This document shows positions 49,987-58,495 of a DNA stretch of 64,000 nucleotides, piece after piece. The DNA is from Oscillospiraceae bacterium. GTDB lineage: Bacteria > Bacillota > Clostridia > Oscillospirales > Ruminococcaceae. The notes under the pieces were generated by a model. The model saw only the letters and a program-made list of their open reading frames with translations. It was not told where the DNA came from and did no database searches. Location: NCBI GenBank assembly GCA_022791315.1, contig JAAVYW010000061.1:1-64000 (forward strand), in the 5' to 3' direction. The stretch's first letter is position 1; each line of letters starts with the position of its first letter. The position numbers and the translations under genes were made by a program.

Positions 49987-50225
49987 CTTCAGGTCATTTC
50001 CTTTCTCTATCATCTCCGGCCGTCTCTCCAGCCGGGCCTGTCTCATTCTCTCCGCCCCCACCGGGCCGGACCATGGGCCACGCCCATTATCCCTATCATA
50101 CCATTTCTGCCCGTCCCGATTGTTAAAAAATTTTGAATATCCCGCCCAGTTTCCCCAATTCCCTTGGCTTTCCGCTGGGGCAACCCAAAATTTCCCAGTC
50201 AAAAACAGAAAACCCGGCAAACCAA

Positions 50226-50253
50226 TGGGAGCAGCCAAAAGCCGCTCCCATGC
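50226..50253 (-). terminator. Terminator after galM
   Basis: GGGAGC-GC-CAAAA-GC-GCTCCC beyond the epimerase stop. Confidence 0.65.
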
Positions 50254-50263
50254 GTATTCCACA

Positions 50264-51322
50264 TTACTCTGCGCTGAACCGGTAAGCCGTGGTAAAGTGA
50301 TAGGGCTCTCCCGCCTTCAGCACCGGGGAGGGGAAGTTGGGGCAGGCCATGCCGTTGGGATAATACTGGGTTTCCAGGCAAAAGCCATCCCGCTTTTTAT
50401 ACACGCAGCCCCCCTTACCCACCGGGTCTCCGGAAATCATATTCCCGGCATAGAACTGCATCCCAGGCATATCGGTAAAGACCTCCATCACAATACCGGT
50501 CTTGCCGCTCTTCACTTTAGCCGCAGGCCGGTATCCCTCGCCCCGGATGACAAAGTTGTGGTCATACCCGCCCGCAAAGGTGAGCTGTTCAAAGTCGCTG
50601 TCAATCCGGTCGCCAATCACATGGGCCGTCTTAAAATCAAAGGGCGTCCCCTCCACCGGTGCAATCACTCCGGTAGGCAGGCATCCCGCATCGCCCTCGG
50701 TATAGGCGTCGGCAAAAATCGTCATCTCATGGTCGAGGATTTTAGAAGTCCCCTGCCCGTTCAAATTGAAATAGCAGTGGTTGGTGAGGTTCACCGGGGT
50801 ATCCTGGTCCCCCAGCGCCCGGTATTCCAGCTTCAGCTCATTTGCGTCGTCAAAGGAATACGTCACCGAAACCACCAGGTTCCCGGGATACCGCTCCTCC
50901 CCGTCCGCGCTGAAATAGGAGACCACCAGCTTCTCTCCCAGGGCCTCGTCCTTTTCCACCCTGGCGTTCCACACCTGCTTGTCAAACCCCTTGAACCCGC
51001 CGTGCAGATGGTTCACCCCGTCGTTCACATTCAGCTGGTAGGTCTTTCCATTCAAATCAAATTTGGCCCCGCCAATGCGGTTGCCCACCCGGCCAATCAG
51101 CGCGCCCAAGAACCCGCCGTTGTTCTCGTACCCGGAGGCATCCTCATAGCCCAGCGCCACGTCTACCAGTTTCCCGTCCCGTCCCGGCACCCGGATAGCC
51201 ACAATCGCCCCGCCATAGGTGCAGATGTCCACTTCGGCACCCTTGCCGTTGGCCAGTGTATAGAGGGAAACTTCCGTCCCGTTTTTGGTGACGCCAAAGG
51301 GCGCCGCAGTAATTTTTGTCAT
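50264..51322 (-). CDS. galM: Aldose 1-epimerase (mutarotase)
   Basis: The 352-residue beta-sandwich enzyme interconverts alpha and beta aldoses. Motifs: GGAIVAIRVPGRDGKLVDVA, ALIGRVGNRIGGAKFDLNGK, the histidine sites GVNHLHGGFKGFD and NLTNHCYFNLNG, and the catalytic glutamate near CLETQYYPNGMACPNFPSP. The ATG at 51322 follows GGGAGG. Single gene. Confidence 0.94.
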   Translation of the reverse strand: MTKITAAPFGVTKNGTEVSLYTLANGKGAEVDICTYGGAIVAIRVPGRDGKLVDVALGYEDASGYENNGGFLGALIGRVGNRIGGAKFDLNGKTYQLNVNDGVNHLHGGFKGFDKQVWNARVEKDEALGEKLVVSYFSADGEERYPGNLVVSVTYSFDDANELKLEYRALGDQDTPVNLTNHCYFNLNGQGTSKILDHEMTIFADAYTEGDAGCLPTGVIAPVEGTPFDFKTAHVIGDRIDSDFEQLTFAGGYDHNFVIRGEGYRPAAKVKSGKTGIVMEVFTDMPGMQFYAGNMISGDPVGKGGCVYKKRDGFCLETQYYPNGMACPNFPSPVLKAGEPYHFTTAYRFSAE

Positions 51323-51417
51323 GATTTTTTCCTCCCGTTTTGTAATCAGCACTTGCCTCTATTATGAGAGATTCCGCGCAAAAAGTCAATGCTCATTTTT
51401 TGCAGTTCCATCCCATC

Positions 51418-51822
51418 GCGCCGTAGGCAAATGAAAGTTTCCGGGCCAGTGTAACTGGCCTTGTCCACACCTTTTCAAAGGGTGGTGAAGACCAACGAAG
51501 TTGGTCTGACAAGAATCGCAGTGAGCGAAATTCCCCTCTAAGGGGCGGCGCCTCATATCAAAGCCCAGCCTGCGCACCCAGCCCACAAGCCGCCCTCCTC
51601 CCAACTCTCCTCTATCGCCATCACATCCCCCACCCTCGCCGCCTTTGCCGAAGGCAAACAGGCCCCGTCTCCATCTCAGCCCAAGCTCGTCGGTTCCCGC
51701 ACCGAACAGGCAAAGGCCAACCTTCGTTGGCCCGCTTCCTTGCCTTGCCGCAAGGAAGCGAAAGGCCCATAGGGGCTGCGCCCCTATGAACCCCCTAACA
51801 GTGTCATCAGGGGTCACTCGGT
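51418..51822 (+). repeat. Dispersed modular repeat A, full-length copy 2
   Basis: Starts GCGCCGTAGGC with AAAGTTTCCGGGCCAG and ends CATCAGGGGTCACTCGGT, as does copy 1. Inner modules include GACCAAC/GTTGGTC, a GCCTTTGCCGAAGGCAAA hairpin and CATAGGGGC-TGC-GCCCCTATG. Open frames inside correspond between copies but look like by-products of GC-rich repeated sequence. Confidence 0.8.
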
Positions 51823-51928
51823 AGGCATTTCCCATGCCGGGCGCGGGTGGAAGTGGTTTTTAGCGGGCTTTTCCTTTGCCCAAAATTCTGCGTTTCTCAC
51901 TAAACTTTAGCCTATACAGGGAGGAAGC

Positions 51929-51955
51929 ATGGCAAAGACCAATAAAACAGTCTGA
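51929..51955 (+). other. Eight-codon reading frame with a strong ribosome site
   Basis: AGGGAGGAAGC precedes an ATG that opens only eight codons (MAKTNKTV) before TGA. A terminator-like hairpin follows at once. It may be a leader peptide or the stump of a deleted gene. Confidence 0.35.
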
Positions 51956-51982
51956 CAAAAGGAGCCCCTTTTGTTTCTTTCC
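51955..51982 (+). terminator. Terminator-like hairpin
   Basis: ACAAAAGG and CCTTTTGT followed by TTCTTTCC. Confidence 0.55.
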
Positions 51983-52008
51983 AAAAAAGAAGCCAACCTC
52001 CTACAAAT

Positions 52009-52197
52009 TCATTCATAAAAGTCGTCAGGCTGAACCAGAATCGTCCCATGCTCCTTCTCATACTCGTCAACAACTGTTGTTATAAGATGCTCCAACCAAT
52101 TATTGAACGACCTTTTTTCCATATCTGCAATATATTTTGCTTTCAAATAAAGGTCATCCGTCAACCGGCACGAACGTCCCGCTTTATAAACTGTCAT
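52009..52197 (-). CDS. Arc-like ribbon-helix-helix protein 1
   Basis: The 62-residue protein has CRLTDDLYLKAKYIADMEKR then SFNNWLEHLITTVVDEYEKE, a ribbon-helix-helix fold, and ends HGTILVQPDDFYE. GGAGG lies nine bases before the ATG. The palindrome GTGCTAGCAC at 52217-52226 just upstream is a possible operator. It resembles the protein at 52476 in the YExxHG segment. The region is AT-rich against the rest of the window. Antitoxin-like in shape, but no toxin is adjacent. Confidence 0.72.
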   Translation of the reverse strand: MTVYKAGRSCRLTDDLYLKAKYIADMEKRSFNNWLEHLITTVVDEYEKEHGTILVQPDDFYE

Positions 52198-52279
52198 AGT
52201 CAAAACCTCCATCAATGTGCTAGCACTATGATAGAGCAAAACAAACAAAGAATCTATAACCAACCTATTGACAGGGTGA

Positions 52280-52372
52280 TTACACCCCGTATTCAAGCTC
52301 TTCCCTTTTCGCTTCAAATTCCTCCGCCAGCCTGCTAACCGCATCAACCTGTGAACCACCATAGCCAAACTT
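52280..52372 (-). pseudogene. Possible C-terminal gene fragment
   Basis: A 30-codon open stretch with no start codon reads FGYGGSQVDAVSRLAEEFEA and ends in TAA. It is preceded by an in-frame stop. It may be the remains of a plasmid or integrative-element gene. Confidence 0.3.
52310..52331. repeat. Direct repeat, left copy
   Basis: A 22-base sequence, CGCTTCAAATTCCTCC plus GCCAGC, identical to 53023-53044, where it lies in the 3' end of a GNAT gene. The two copies bound a cassette with one ribbon-helix-helix and one XRE gene. Confidence 0.6.
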
Positions 52373-52475
52373 CTATCCGTAACGATTGCAGCGTGATATA
52401 TTCACATCACATAAATTCTCTTCGCCCGCGCGTCACCGAATATCCCAGTTGTTTGCACCTTCGCAACATTAGCAC

Positions 52476-52664
52476 TCATTCTTTTCCCAAAACCTCTGGA
52501 ATCTGAATTGGGCCATGTTGATTTTCGTAGTCAGCTATATACTTTGATAAAGCCTCTTCTATTTGCCCATTCACTGAAGAACTCTTAACATAAGCTAAAT
52601 ACCGGATTTTTTCATACATTTCTGGTGGCAGCCGTAACATAGTGGGGCGCTTTTTTGTTGCCAT
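52476..52664 (-). CDS. Arc-like ribbon-helix-helix protein 2
   Basis: The 62-residue protein reads TMLRLPPEMYEKIRYLAYVK, SSSVNGQIEEALSKYIADYE, then NQHGPIQIPEVLGKE: a ribbon-helix-helix domain with a short tail. It shares SVNGQIE with the protein at 4005. AGGAGG lies about eight bases before the ATG. It is divergent from the XRE gene. Confidence 0.75.
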   Translation of the reverse strand: MATKKRPTMLRLPPEMYEKIRYLAYVKSSSVNGQIEEALSKYIADYENQHGPIQIPEVLGKE

Positions 52665-52732
52665 AACAGAATTCCTCCTGACTTCAAAGCAATTTTACTA
52701 CGCCATACTTAATAAAGAAAAAACAAAATTAC

Positions 52733-53014
52733 ATGTTGACGTCACTGATGAGTAACCATCCCGAATTCAAAAACCGCGACAGATTTATACAGCTGGGTAT
52801 CTTCATCTCTACCTACCGTAAGCTACAAGGCCTGTCCCAGGAAAATCTGGCCGCAAAGGCGCACATCAGCCGCTCCCACCTCAGCGCCATCGAAGCCCCC
52901 AACATCGCCGCCCCCTTTTCCCTAGAGGTGCTTTTTAATCTCGCCGATGCCCTGGAAATCAAGCCTAACGACTTAATCCGCCACGCCGACAGCTTCCCGC
53001 CCTCCTCCGGCTAA
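52733..53014 (+). CDS. XRE-family regulator
   Basis: The 93-residue protein has a helix-turn-helix: LGIFISTYRKLQGLSQENLA, AKAHISRSHLSAIEAPNIAA, then LEVLFNLADALEIKPNDLIR. The start is uncertain: the ATG at 52733 lacks a good ribosome site, and another ATG is at 52748. It ends four bases before the convergent GNAT stop. Confidence 0.8.
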   Translation: MLTSLMSNHPEFKNRDRFIQLGIFISTYRKLQGLSQENLAAKAHISRSHLSAIEAPNIAAPFSLEVLFNLADALEIKPNDLIRHADSFPPSSG

Positions 53015-53574
53015 TCCCTTCCCGCTTCAAATTCCTCCGCCAGCAGCCCATACATGCAGGCGTCCACAATCCCCCGGTTGCTCCAGTCCGCCCTGCGCAG
53101 GGTGCCCTCATAGCGCAAGCCGCAGGCCTCCATCACCTTTCCCGAGCCCGGGTTCTCCGGGTCGTGCTGTGCTTCCACCCGCCCCGCCTTCACTTCCCGG
53201 AAGAAAAAGGGCAGCAGCCCCCGCAGGGCCTCGCTGGTATACCCCTGCCGCCACCACTTGCGTCCGATGCAATAGCCGATATGCACCTTCTCTGCCTTTT
53301 CATTCTGTTCCACCACCGAAATGCTCCCGATAGGTTCCCCCAGCTCCTTGGGCACAATGGCCCACTGGTAGAAGTCCTCCTCCCCGTAGTGAGAAACCCA
53401 GTCCCCCACCACCCGTTTCGACACCTCCACCGACCCATGGGCCGGCCAGCGCAAAAACTTGGTCACCTCCGGGTCACTGGCCCAGTTGGCGAACATAACC
53501 TCTGCGTCCTCCTCCACAAACCGCCGCAGCACCAGCCGCTCCGTCTCAATCTTCACAGTCCCCTTGTGTTCCAT
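53011..53574 (-). CDS. GNAT N-acetyltransferase (RimJ/RimL-like)
   Basis: The 187-residue protein has TERLVLRRFVEEDAEVMFAN and WASDPEVTKFLRWPAHGSVE, typical of RimJ/RimL-like enzymes, and later IGYCIGRKWWRQGYTSEALR and NPGSGKVMEACGLRYEGTLR. It may acetylate a ribosomal protein, peptide or small amine. The gene's 3' end carries one of two 22-base direct repeats. Confidence 0.87.
   Translation of the reverse strand: MEHKGTVKIETERLVLRRFVEEDAEVMFANWASDPEVTKFLRWPAHGSVEVSKRVVGDWVSHYGEEDFYQWAIVPKELGEPIGSISVVEQNEKAEKVHIGYCIGRKWWRQGYTSEALRGLLPFFFREVKAGRVEAQHDPENPGSGKVMEACGLRYEGTLRRADWSNRGIVDACMYGLLAEEFEAGRD
53023..53044. repeat. Direct repeat, right copy
   Basis: Identical to 52310-52331; it encodes LAEEFEA at the C-terminus of the GNAT protein. 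Confidence 0.6.
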
Positions 53575-53623
53575 CTCAAACCACCATCCCTTTCTTCTCT
53601 GCGCCCCTTTGGGCAAAGTCCTC

Positions 53624-55108
53624 CTATTCCGCCCAGTCCAGCGCCCGTTCCACAGCCTTTTTCCAGCCCTTCAGCAATTTCTCCCTTTGCCCGGCCTCCA
53701 TCTCCGGCTCATAGACCCTGTCCAGCGTCCACAGCGACTTGATTTCCGCCTGGTCTTTCCAGAACCCCACTGCCAGCCCTGCCAGATAGGCTGCCCCCAA
53801 AGCAGTGGTCTCCCGAATCATGGGCCTGCGCACCCGGCAGCCCAGAATATCCGCCTGGAACTGCATCAGCAGGTTGTTGGCCGAAGCGCCCCCGTCCACC
53901 TTGAGCTCCCGGATGGGGATGCCTGTATCTGCCGCCACCGCGTCCGCCAAATCCTTAGACTGATAGGCAATGGCCTCCAGCGCCGCCCGGATAACGTGCT
54001 CCCGCCTAGTCCCCCTGGTAATCCCCAGGATGGCCCCCCTGGCATACATATCCCAGTGTGGCGCGCCCAGCCCTGTAAAAGCTGGCACCAAATACACCCC
54101 GCCGTTATCCTTCACCTTAGCTGCAAAATACTCCGTGTCCCGGGACTCGTCGATGAGCCCCATCTCATCCCGCAGCCACTGCACCACAGCGCCCCCCACA
54201 AACACGCTCCCCTCCAGCGCATACTGTATTCTCTCCCCTGTCCCCGCCGCAATGGTGGTGAGCATCCCGTTGCGGCTCCTGCAAGGGGTTTCCCCGGTAT
54301 TCATCAGCAAGAAGCACCCCGTGCCGTATGTATTCTTCACATCGCCCTTCTCAAAGCAGGTCTGCCCAAAGAGCGCAGCCTGCTGGTCCCCCGCAATCCC
54401 CCCAATGGGCACATCCACGCCCCCCAGCTTCACAGTGCCATACACCTCCGAGGAAGGCCGCACCTTGGGCAATATCTCCGCCGGGATATCCAAGAGCGCT
54501 AAAATCTCCTCATCCCAGGCAAGCCTATGAATATCAAAGAGCATCGTCCGGGAGGCGTTGGTATAATCCGTCACATGCACCTTTCCCCCCGTCAGCTTCC
54601 AGATAAGCCAGGTATCCACTGTCCCAAAGAGGATTTCCCCCTTCCGGCAGCGCTCCCGCAGCCCCGGCACCCGGTCGAGAATCCACTTAATCTTGGTAGC
54701 GCTGAAATAGGCGTCGATGAGCAGCCCGGTCTTTTCCCGGATTTTCTCCTCATACCCCTGTTCCTTCAATTCCTCGCAGAGGGCCGCTGTCCGCCGGCAC
54801 TGCCATACAATGGCATTGTACACCGGCCTGCCGGTATTCTTATCCCACAAAACCGTAGTCTCCCGCTGATTGGTAATCCCAATCGCCGCAATCTCCTCCG
54901 GCTCCACCCCGCTGCGGGCCATGAGCTCTGTCATCACCCCATACTGGGAGGCATAAATCTCCATGGCATCGTGTTCCACCCATCCGTCCCCCGGATAAAT
55001 CTGCGGGAACTCCTTCTGCGCCAAATCCACAATATTCTGCTCATGGTCAAACAAAATCGCCCGCGAACTCGTTGTCCCCTGGTCCAGCGCCATAATATAC
55101 TGCTTCAT
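53624..55108 (-). CDS. glpK: Glycerol kinase
   Basis: The 494-residue FGGY kinase phosphorylates glycerol to glycerol 3-phosphate. It opens [20 protein letters not shown], with [20 protein letters not shown], the glycerol-contact region [35 protein letters not shown] and [20 protein letters not shown]. The family HxxxR-type phosphorylation loop is not evident. The gene follows glpP after a 364-base gap occupied by repeat A. Confidence 0.96.
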   Translation of the reverse strand: MKQYIMALDQGTTSSRAILFDHEQNIVDLAQKEFPQIYPGDGWVEHDAMEIYASQYGVMTELMARSGVEPEEIAAIGITNQRETTVLWDKNTGRPVYNAIVWQCRRTAALCEELKEQGYEEKIREKTGLLIDAYFSATKIKWILDRVPGLRERCRKGEILFGTVDTWLIWKLTGGKVHVTDYTNASRTMLFDIHRLAWDEEILALLDIPAEILPKVRPSSEVYGTVKLGGVDVPIGGIAGDQQAALFGQTCFEKGDVKNTYGTGCFLLMNTGETPCRSRNGMLTTIAAGTGERIQYALEGSVFVGGAVVQWLRDEMGLIDESRDTEYFAAKVKDNGGVYLVPAFTGLGAPHWDMYARGAILGITRGTRREHVIRAALEAIAYQSKDLADAVAADTGIPIRELKVDGGASANNLLMQFQADILGCRVRRPMIRETTALGAAYLAGLAVGFWKDQAEIKSLWTLDRVYEPEMEAGQREKLLKGWKKAVERALDWAE

Positions 55109-55148
55109 ACCCTAATCTCCCCCTTATCACTTGTTTTCAGTTTACCAC

Positions 55149-55463
55149 AGCGAAGCGAAATTAAAGTTTCCGGGCCAGCGTAGCTGGCCTTGTCCACACC
55201 TTTTCAAAGGGTGGAAGACCAACTGCGTTGGTCTGGCAAGAATCGCCTTGCGATTCTTGCAAGTCAAGCCTGCGGCTTGACTTTGTCGAGGGGCAAAGCC
55301 CCCATCGCTCATCTCAATGAGCGAAATCCCCCTTCTAAGGGGCGGCGTATCTGTAACAAGCTAAGGCTCGCCACCCAGCCCACAAGCCGCCCTCCACCAA
55401 GTTTCTCTTTGCCACCATCACATCCCCCATCCTCGCCGCCTTTGCCAACGGCAAACAGGCCCC
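55149..55463 (+). repeat. Dispersed modular repeat A, copy 3 between glpP and glpK
   Basis: Has the AAAGTTTCCGGGCCAG start and the CTCGCCGCCTTTGCCAACGG block, but lacks the final modules. It has more hairpins than other copies: GACCAAC/GTTGGTC, AAGAATCGC/GCGATTCTT, AGTCAAGCC/GGCTTGACT, GGGGC/GCCCC. It forms the intergenic leader before glpK on the other strand. Confidence 0.75.
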
Positions 55464-55472
55464 CGCCGCCCT

Positions 55473-56042
55473 CTACAAAAACCAAGTTTCCTCTGCCGTA
55501 GAGGAAATCCCCGCCGCCCCGGCCTGGATCACCTGGATAATATCCTCCTTATCCGCAATGAGCCCCCCGGCAATAATGGGCTCGCGGGTAAACTGGGCCA
55601 GCTTTTTCACCACTTTGGGCATCACACCCGGCAGGATTTCAATGATATCCGCCGTCTTCTGTTCCATGTGCCGCTTCACCGTCTCCAGCGCCATGGAATC
55701 GATGAGGAAAAACCGCTGCACTGTCAAGAGCCCTGCCTCCCTGGCGTATTTCACCACCTGGGCCCTGGTGCTGATAATGCCGTCCGCCCCTGTGTGCTCC
55801 CGGATATACCGCACCGCCGCCGGGCTCCCGTCCAGCCCCTCAATCAAGTCGATGTGTACAATGGCAGTCTTTCCCGCCGCCTTCACCTTCTCCACAATCG
55901 TCCCAATATCCGAGAGCGAACCATAGAGGATAAAGATAATCCCGCACTCCGATTCCGTACACTTTTCCAACCCCTGTGCCGATTTGACCGCCGCCACCAC
56001 CGGGTTTTCCCGCAGCAGCAGTATAAATTCCCGCTTTGTCAT
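55473..56042 (-). CDS. glpP: Glycerol uptake operon antiterminator GlpP
   Basis: The 189-residue TIM-barrel protein binds glycerol 3-phosphate and lets RNA polymerase read through a leader terminator of glp mRNAs. Signature stretches: NPVVAAVKSAQGLEKCTESE, IFILYGSLSDIGTIVEKVKA, HIDLIEGLDGSPAAVRYI, ADGIISTRAQVVKYAREAGL and EILPGVMPKVVKKLAQFTRE. It precedes glpK on the same strand, as in other Firmicutes. Confidence 0.93.
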   Translation of the reverse strand: MTKREFILLLRENPVVAAVKSAQGLEKCTESECGIIFILYGSLSDIGTIVEKVKAAGKTAIVHIDLIEGLDGSPAAVRYIREHTGADGIISTRAQVVKYAREAGLLTVQRFFLIDSMALETVKRHMEQKTADIIEILPGVMPKVVKKLAQFTREPIIAGGLIADKEDIIQVIQAGAAGISSTAEETWFL

Positions 56043-56063
56043 CCTCGCAAACCTCCGGCCCTT

Positions 56064-56474
56064 CTAGCCTAGCAGCCCTCTCCACAAAAAGGCCCCCGGC
56101 GCATTTCCATTCCACTCCATTGGCGGTGTGTCCGGAAAGAGCAGGAACATCCGCACCAGATACACCCCGAAAAATAAAACCCCCACCACGGCCCAAAAAG
56201 CCAGGTTTGCCCCTGGCCGGGCAAGTACCTTCCCCTGTTTCCAAAGAGCAAAAAACAGCACCGGCGGCCCCAGCCAGAACAGCGGATGCCACCGGAATGC
56301 CGCGGCAAAATCCAGCCGCAGCGCGCTGAGGCACCCCCTCGTCAGCCCGCAGCCCGGGCAGGGGAGCCCCACCGTCAGCTTCATCAGGCAGGGCCCTCCC
56401 GTCGCCGCCAGCAGCACAAAGAGCACCCCAAGCCCCAGGAAAAGGGCGGCAGCCCGCTTCCATTCTCTTCCCAC
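56064..56474 (-). CDS. DUF2752 membrane protein
   Basis: The 136-residue protein has three to four membrane helices and the DUF2752 motif LPCPGCGLTRGCLSALRLDF near residue 37. The family is found in bacteroides and clostridia; function unknown. It lies 21 bases upstream of glpP and may be cotranscribed. Confidence 0.85.
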   Translation of the reverse strand: MGREWKRAAALFLGLGVLFVLLAATGGPCLMKLTVGLPCPGCGLTRGCLSALRLDFAAAFRWHPLFWLGPPVLFFALWKQGKVLARPGANLAFWAVVGVLFFGVYLVRMFLLFPDTPPMEWNGNAPGAFLWRGLLG

Positions 56475-56634
56475 AGGCCTCTCCTCCCCTTCGCCTCTCT
56501 GTGCCCATTATACCCCCTGTCCCCTCCCCCGGTCAAGATTTTTGAAGCCTCTTCCCGTAAAAACCGCTCCCCCCTTGCGCCTATCCTCAAAAAGGGATAA
56601 GATAGAGGAAACCACACAGAAAGGAGCCCTCCCC

Positions 56635-56940
56635 ATGCCCACCCCCGTTACCCAGCAGATTTTTGCCCTTGTGGCCTCCATCCCCGCCGGGAAGGTGCTG
56701 TCCTATGGCCAGATTGCCCTCCTCTGCGGCCGCCCCAGGGCCTCCCGCATTGTGGGGGCTGCCGTGGCAAACGGCCCGCCCGGCCTGCCCTACCACCGGG
56801 TGGTGTATCAGGACGGCTCCCTCTGCCGCCCCGATGTCTTTGGCGGCCCCCAGCTCCAGCGCCGCCGCCTGGAATCCGAGGGCGTCACCTTCACAGCCGA
56901 CGGCCGGGTGCGTATGGAGCTCCACCGTTTCCGGCCCTGA
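56635..56940 (+). CDS. Alkyltransferase-like (MGMT-fold) protein without active-site cysteine
   Basis: The 101-residue protein equals the DNA-binding domain of O6-alkylguanine alkyltransferases: VASIPAGKVLSYGQIALLCG, RPRASRIVGAAVANGPPG, then LPYHRVVYQDGSL. The catalytic motif PCHRV reads PYHRV, so it cannot accept an alkyl group and should instead act as an alkyltransferase-like protein that flags lesions for nucleotide excision repair. The ATG at 56635 follows AAAGGAG. Confidence 0.88.
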   Translation: MPTPVTQQIFALVASIPAGKVLSYGQIALLCGRPRASRIVGAAVANGPPGLPYHRVVYQDGSLCRPDVFGGPQLQRRRLESEGVTFTADGRVRMELHRFRP

Positions 56941-57026
56941 GAACCTGTTGCCTCCCCCTCGCATAGCCTGAAAGGTGAACGGGAAATACCATCCCCACTC
57001 TACAGGTAAGGAAGCGAGGCTTTTCT

Positions 57027-57590
57027 ATGAACCAGCAGCCCAATCTCAGCCTGGTAACCAAGAGCTATCTGTCCCGGTTTTACGAAATCCTGGACAACAT
57101 GATGCAGAGCATGGACCAGGCCCAGCTCACCGACAGTATCTCCCAGAATTTCATTGTCCAGATGATTCCCCACCATGAGGCCGCCGTCCAGATGGCCCAC
57201 AACCTTCTGCAATACACCACCTGCATCCCCCTGCAAAACATAGCCCTTCAAATCATTGAGGAGCAGACCAAGGGCATCCATGAGCTGGAGGCCGCCCTGG
57301 AATCCTGTTCCCAGCCCCCCTCCAACCCCGCCGACCTGACGCTCTACCGCCGCCAGTACAGCCACATCGCCCAGCGCATGTTCTGCGCCATGGAGCAGGC
57401 CTGCATCTCCAACCAAGTGGACGCCAATTTCATCCGGGAGATGATTCCCCATCACCGGGGCTCCATCCAGATGGCCGAAAACGCCCTGCGCTTCTCCCCC
57501 TGCCCCCCATTAGTCCCCATCCTCCGCTCCATCATCTGCACCCAGCAGGAGGGTCTGCGCCAAATGGAGCGCCTCCTCTGCTGCCTCTGA
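57027..57590 (+). CDS. DUF305-family protein
   Basis: The 187-residue helical protein has the DUF305 motif twice: FIVQMIPHHEAAVQMAHNLL and FIREMIPHHRGSIQMAENAL. The paired histidines suggest metal binding. The family resembles a ferritin-like or CopM bundle, some linked to copper. No signal peptide is seen, so it seems cytosolic. It follows the alkyltransferase-like gene by 86 bases. Confidence 0.87.
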   Translation: MNQQPNLSLVTKSYLSRFYEILDNMMQSMDQAQLTDSISQNFIVQMIPHHEAAVQMAHNLLQYTTCIPLQNIALQIIEEQTKGIHELEAALESCSQPPSNPADLTLYRRQYSHIAQRMFCAMEQACISNQVDANFIREMIPHHRGSIQMAENALRFSPCPPLVPILRSIICTQQEGLRQMERLLCCL

Positions 57591-57613
57591 CCTCTGGCCC
57601 CTACATAGCGCAA

Positions 57614-57641
57614 AAATGCCGCCCGGTCTTCCGGGCGGCAT
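57614..57641. terminator. Bidirectional terminator
   Basis: ATGCCGCCCGG-TCTT-CCGGGCGGCAT between convergent genes. Confidence 0.85.
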
Positions 57642-57647
57642 TGGTAT

Positions 57648-58190
57648 TTAGTCCTCTCCGTCGTCCCATCCCTCCATCTCCCAAAAGGCCTTGCCGGTGG
57701 AACCCCCCTTCCACCCCCCGCCGTTTTCAAAGGTCTCCTGGGCCAGCAGGTCCTCAACCACGTCCCTGGCCTGGCACACCGCCACTTTCCCCTCGTTGCA
57801 CTCCCGCACAATGCGCTGGGCAGCGGCCTTCTCCACCGTCACATCGGCGATAAAGTCCACCACCTCCTCTGTCTCCGTGTCCGGCATCGCCACCACGCAG
57901 ATGCCGTAGGTGGGGTACAGCCCCACCTCAGGGAGCTTGCGCACCTGCCTGCGCAGCACATACCGCACCGGCAGGTTAATGCGGGGCGGCATAATCAGTG
58001 CCGGCACATTCACCATAAAAAACCGGGCAATCGCCTCCAGCTTGGAGAGGGAGGGGTTGGCCGTCCCCTTTTCAATCCGCCGCAGATAGGCCGGGCTCAT
58101 ATCCAATTCATGCGCCATCTGTTCCTGGGTATACCCTGCCCGTTTCCGCAAGTACCGTACATTCAATCTAATATTTTCGACAACATCCAT
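57648..58190 (-). CDS. XRE-family regulator with unknown C-terminal domain
   Basis: The 180-residue protein has an N-terminal helix-turn-helix (IRLNVRYLRKRAGYTQEQMA, HELDMSPAYLRRIEKGTANP, SLSKLEAIARFF) and a C-terminal 100-residue alpha/beta region (YGICVVAMPDTETEEVVDFI) that probably senses a ligand or partner. The start at 58190 follows AGGGGG. It is divergent from the CotS-like gene. Confidence 0.83.
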   Translation of the reverse strand: MDVVENIRLNVRYLRKRAGYTQEQMAHELDMSPAYLRRIEKGTANPSLSKLEAIARFFMVNVPALIMPPRINLPVRYVLRRQVRKLPEVGLYPTYGICVVAMPDTETEEVVDFIADVTVEKAAAQRIVRECNEGKVAVCQARDVVEDLLAQETFENGGGWKGGSTGKAFWEMEGWDDGED

Positions 58191-58368
58191 GTTAATTCCC
58201 CCTGTTTCGTCATTACTTATAATAATAGTCAAAACGCCTAGTTTGACAAGCCTTTATGTAGTCGTTTTCCGCCTTTTTTCTCGAAAATCCCATATTTTTC
58301 CCCTTTTTGTGATGTATACTTCGTGCTCCGCCGTAAAAGCAAAACCTGGAAAACCTGTCCACATTCGG

Positions 58369-58397
58369 TAGACACACCTATAAAGTCATGGTATAAT
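58369..58397 (+). promoter_or_regulatory. Promoter of the CotS-like operon
   Basis: TAGACA, 17-base spacer, TATAAT with a TGG extension. A leader of about 90 bases with possible hairpins follows. Confidence 0.65.
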
Positions 58398-58495
58398 AGG
58401 CGCAGAGCAAGACGGCAAGTCCGCCCTATGTCCGCCGTTAGCGGGCTGGGCCGCGTCAAGGCCGTTCATGTACAACACAGGAAGGGGGCTATCCC

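Noticed and set aside
52009..52664. Toxin-antitoxin system at the two RHH genes
   Set aside because: Both proteins look antitoxin-like, but no toxin-like partner frame lies next to either.
58398..58495. Leader before the CotS-like gene considered as a tRNA or riboswitch
   Set aside because: It has short hairpins but no cloverleaf, conserved riboswitch core or terminator.
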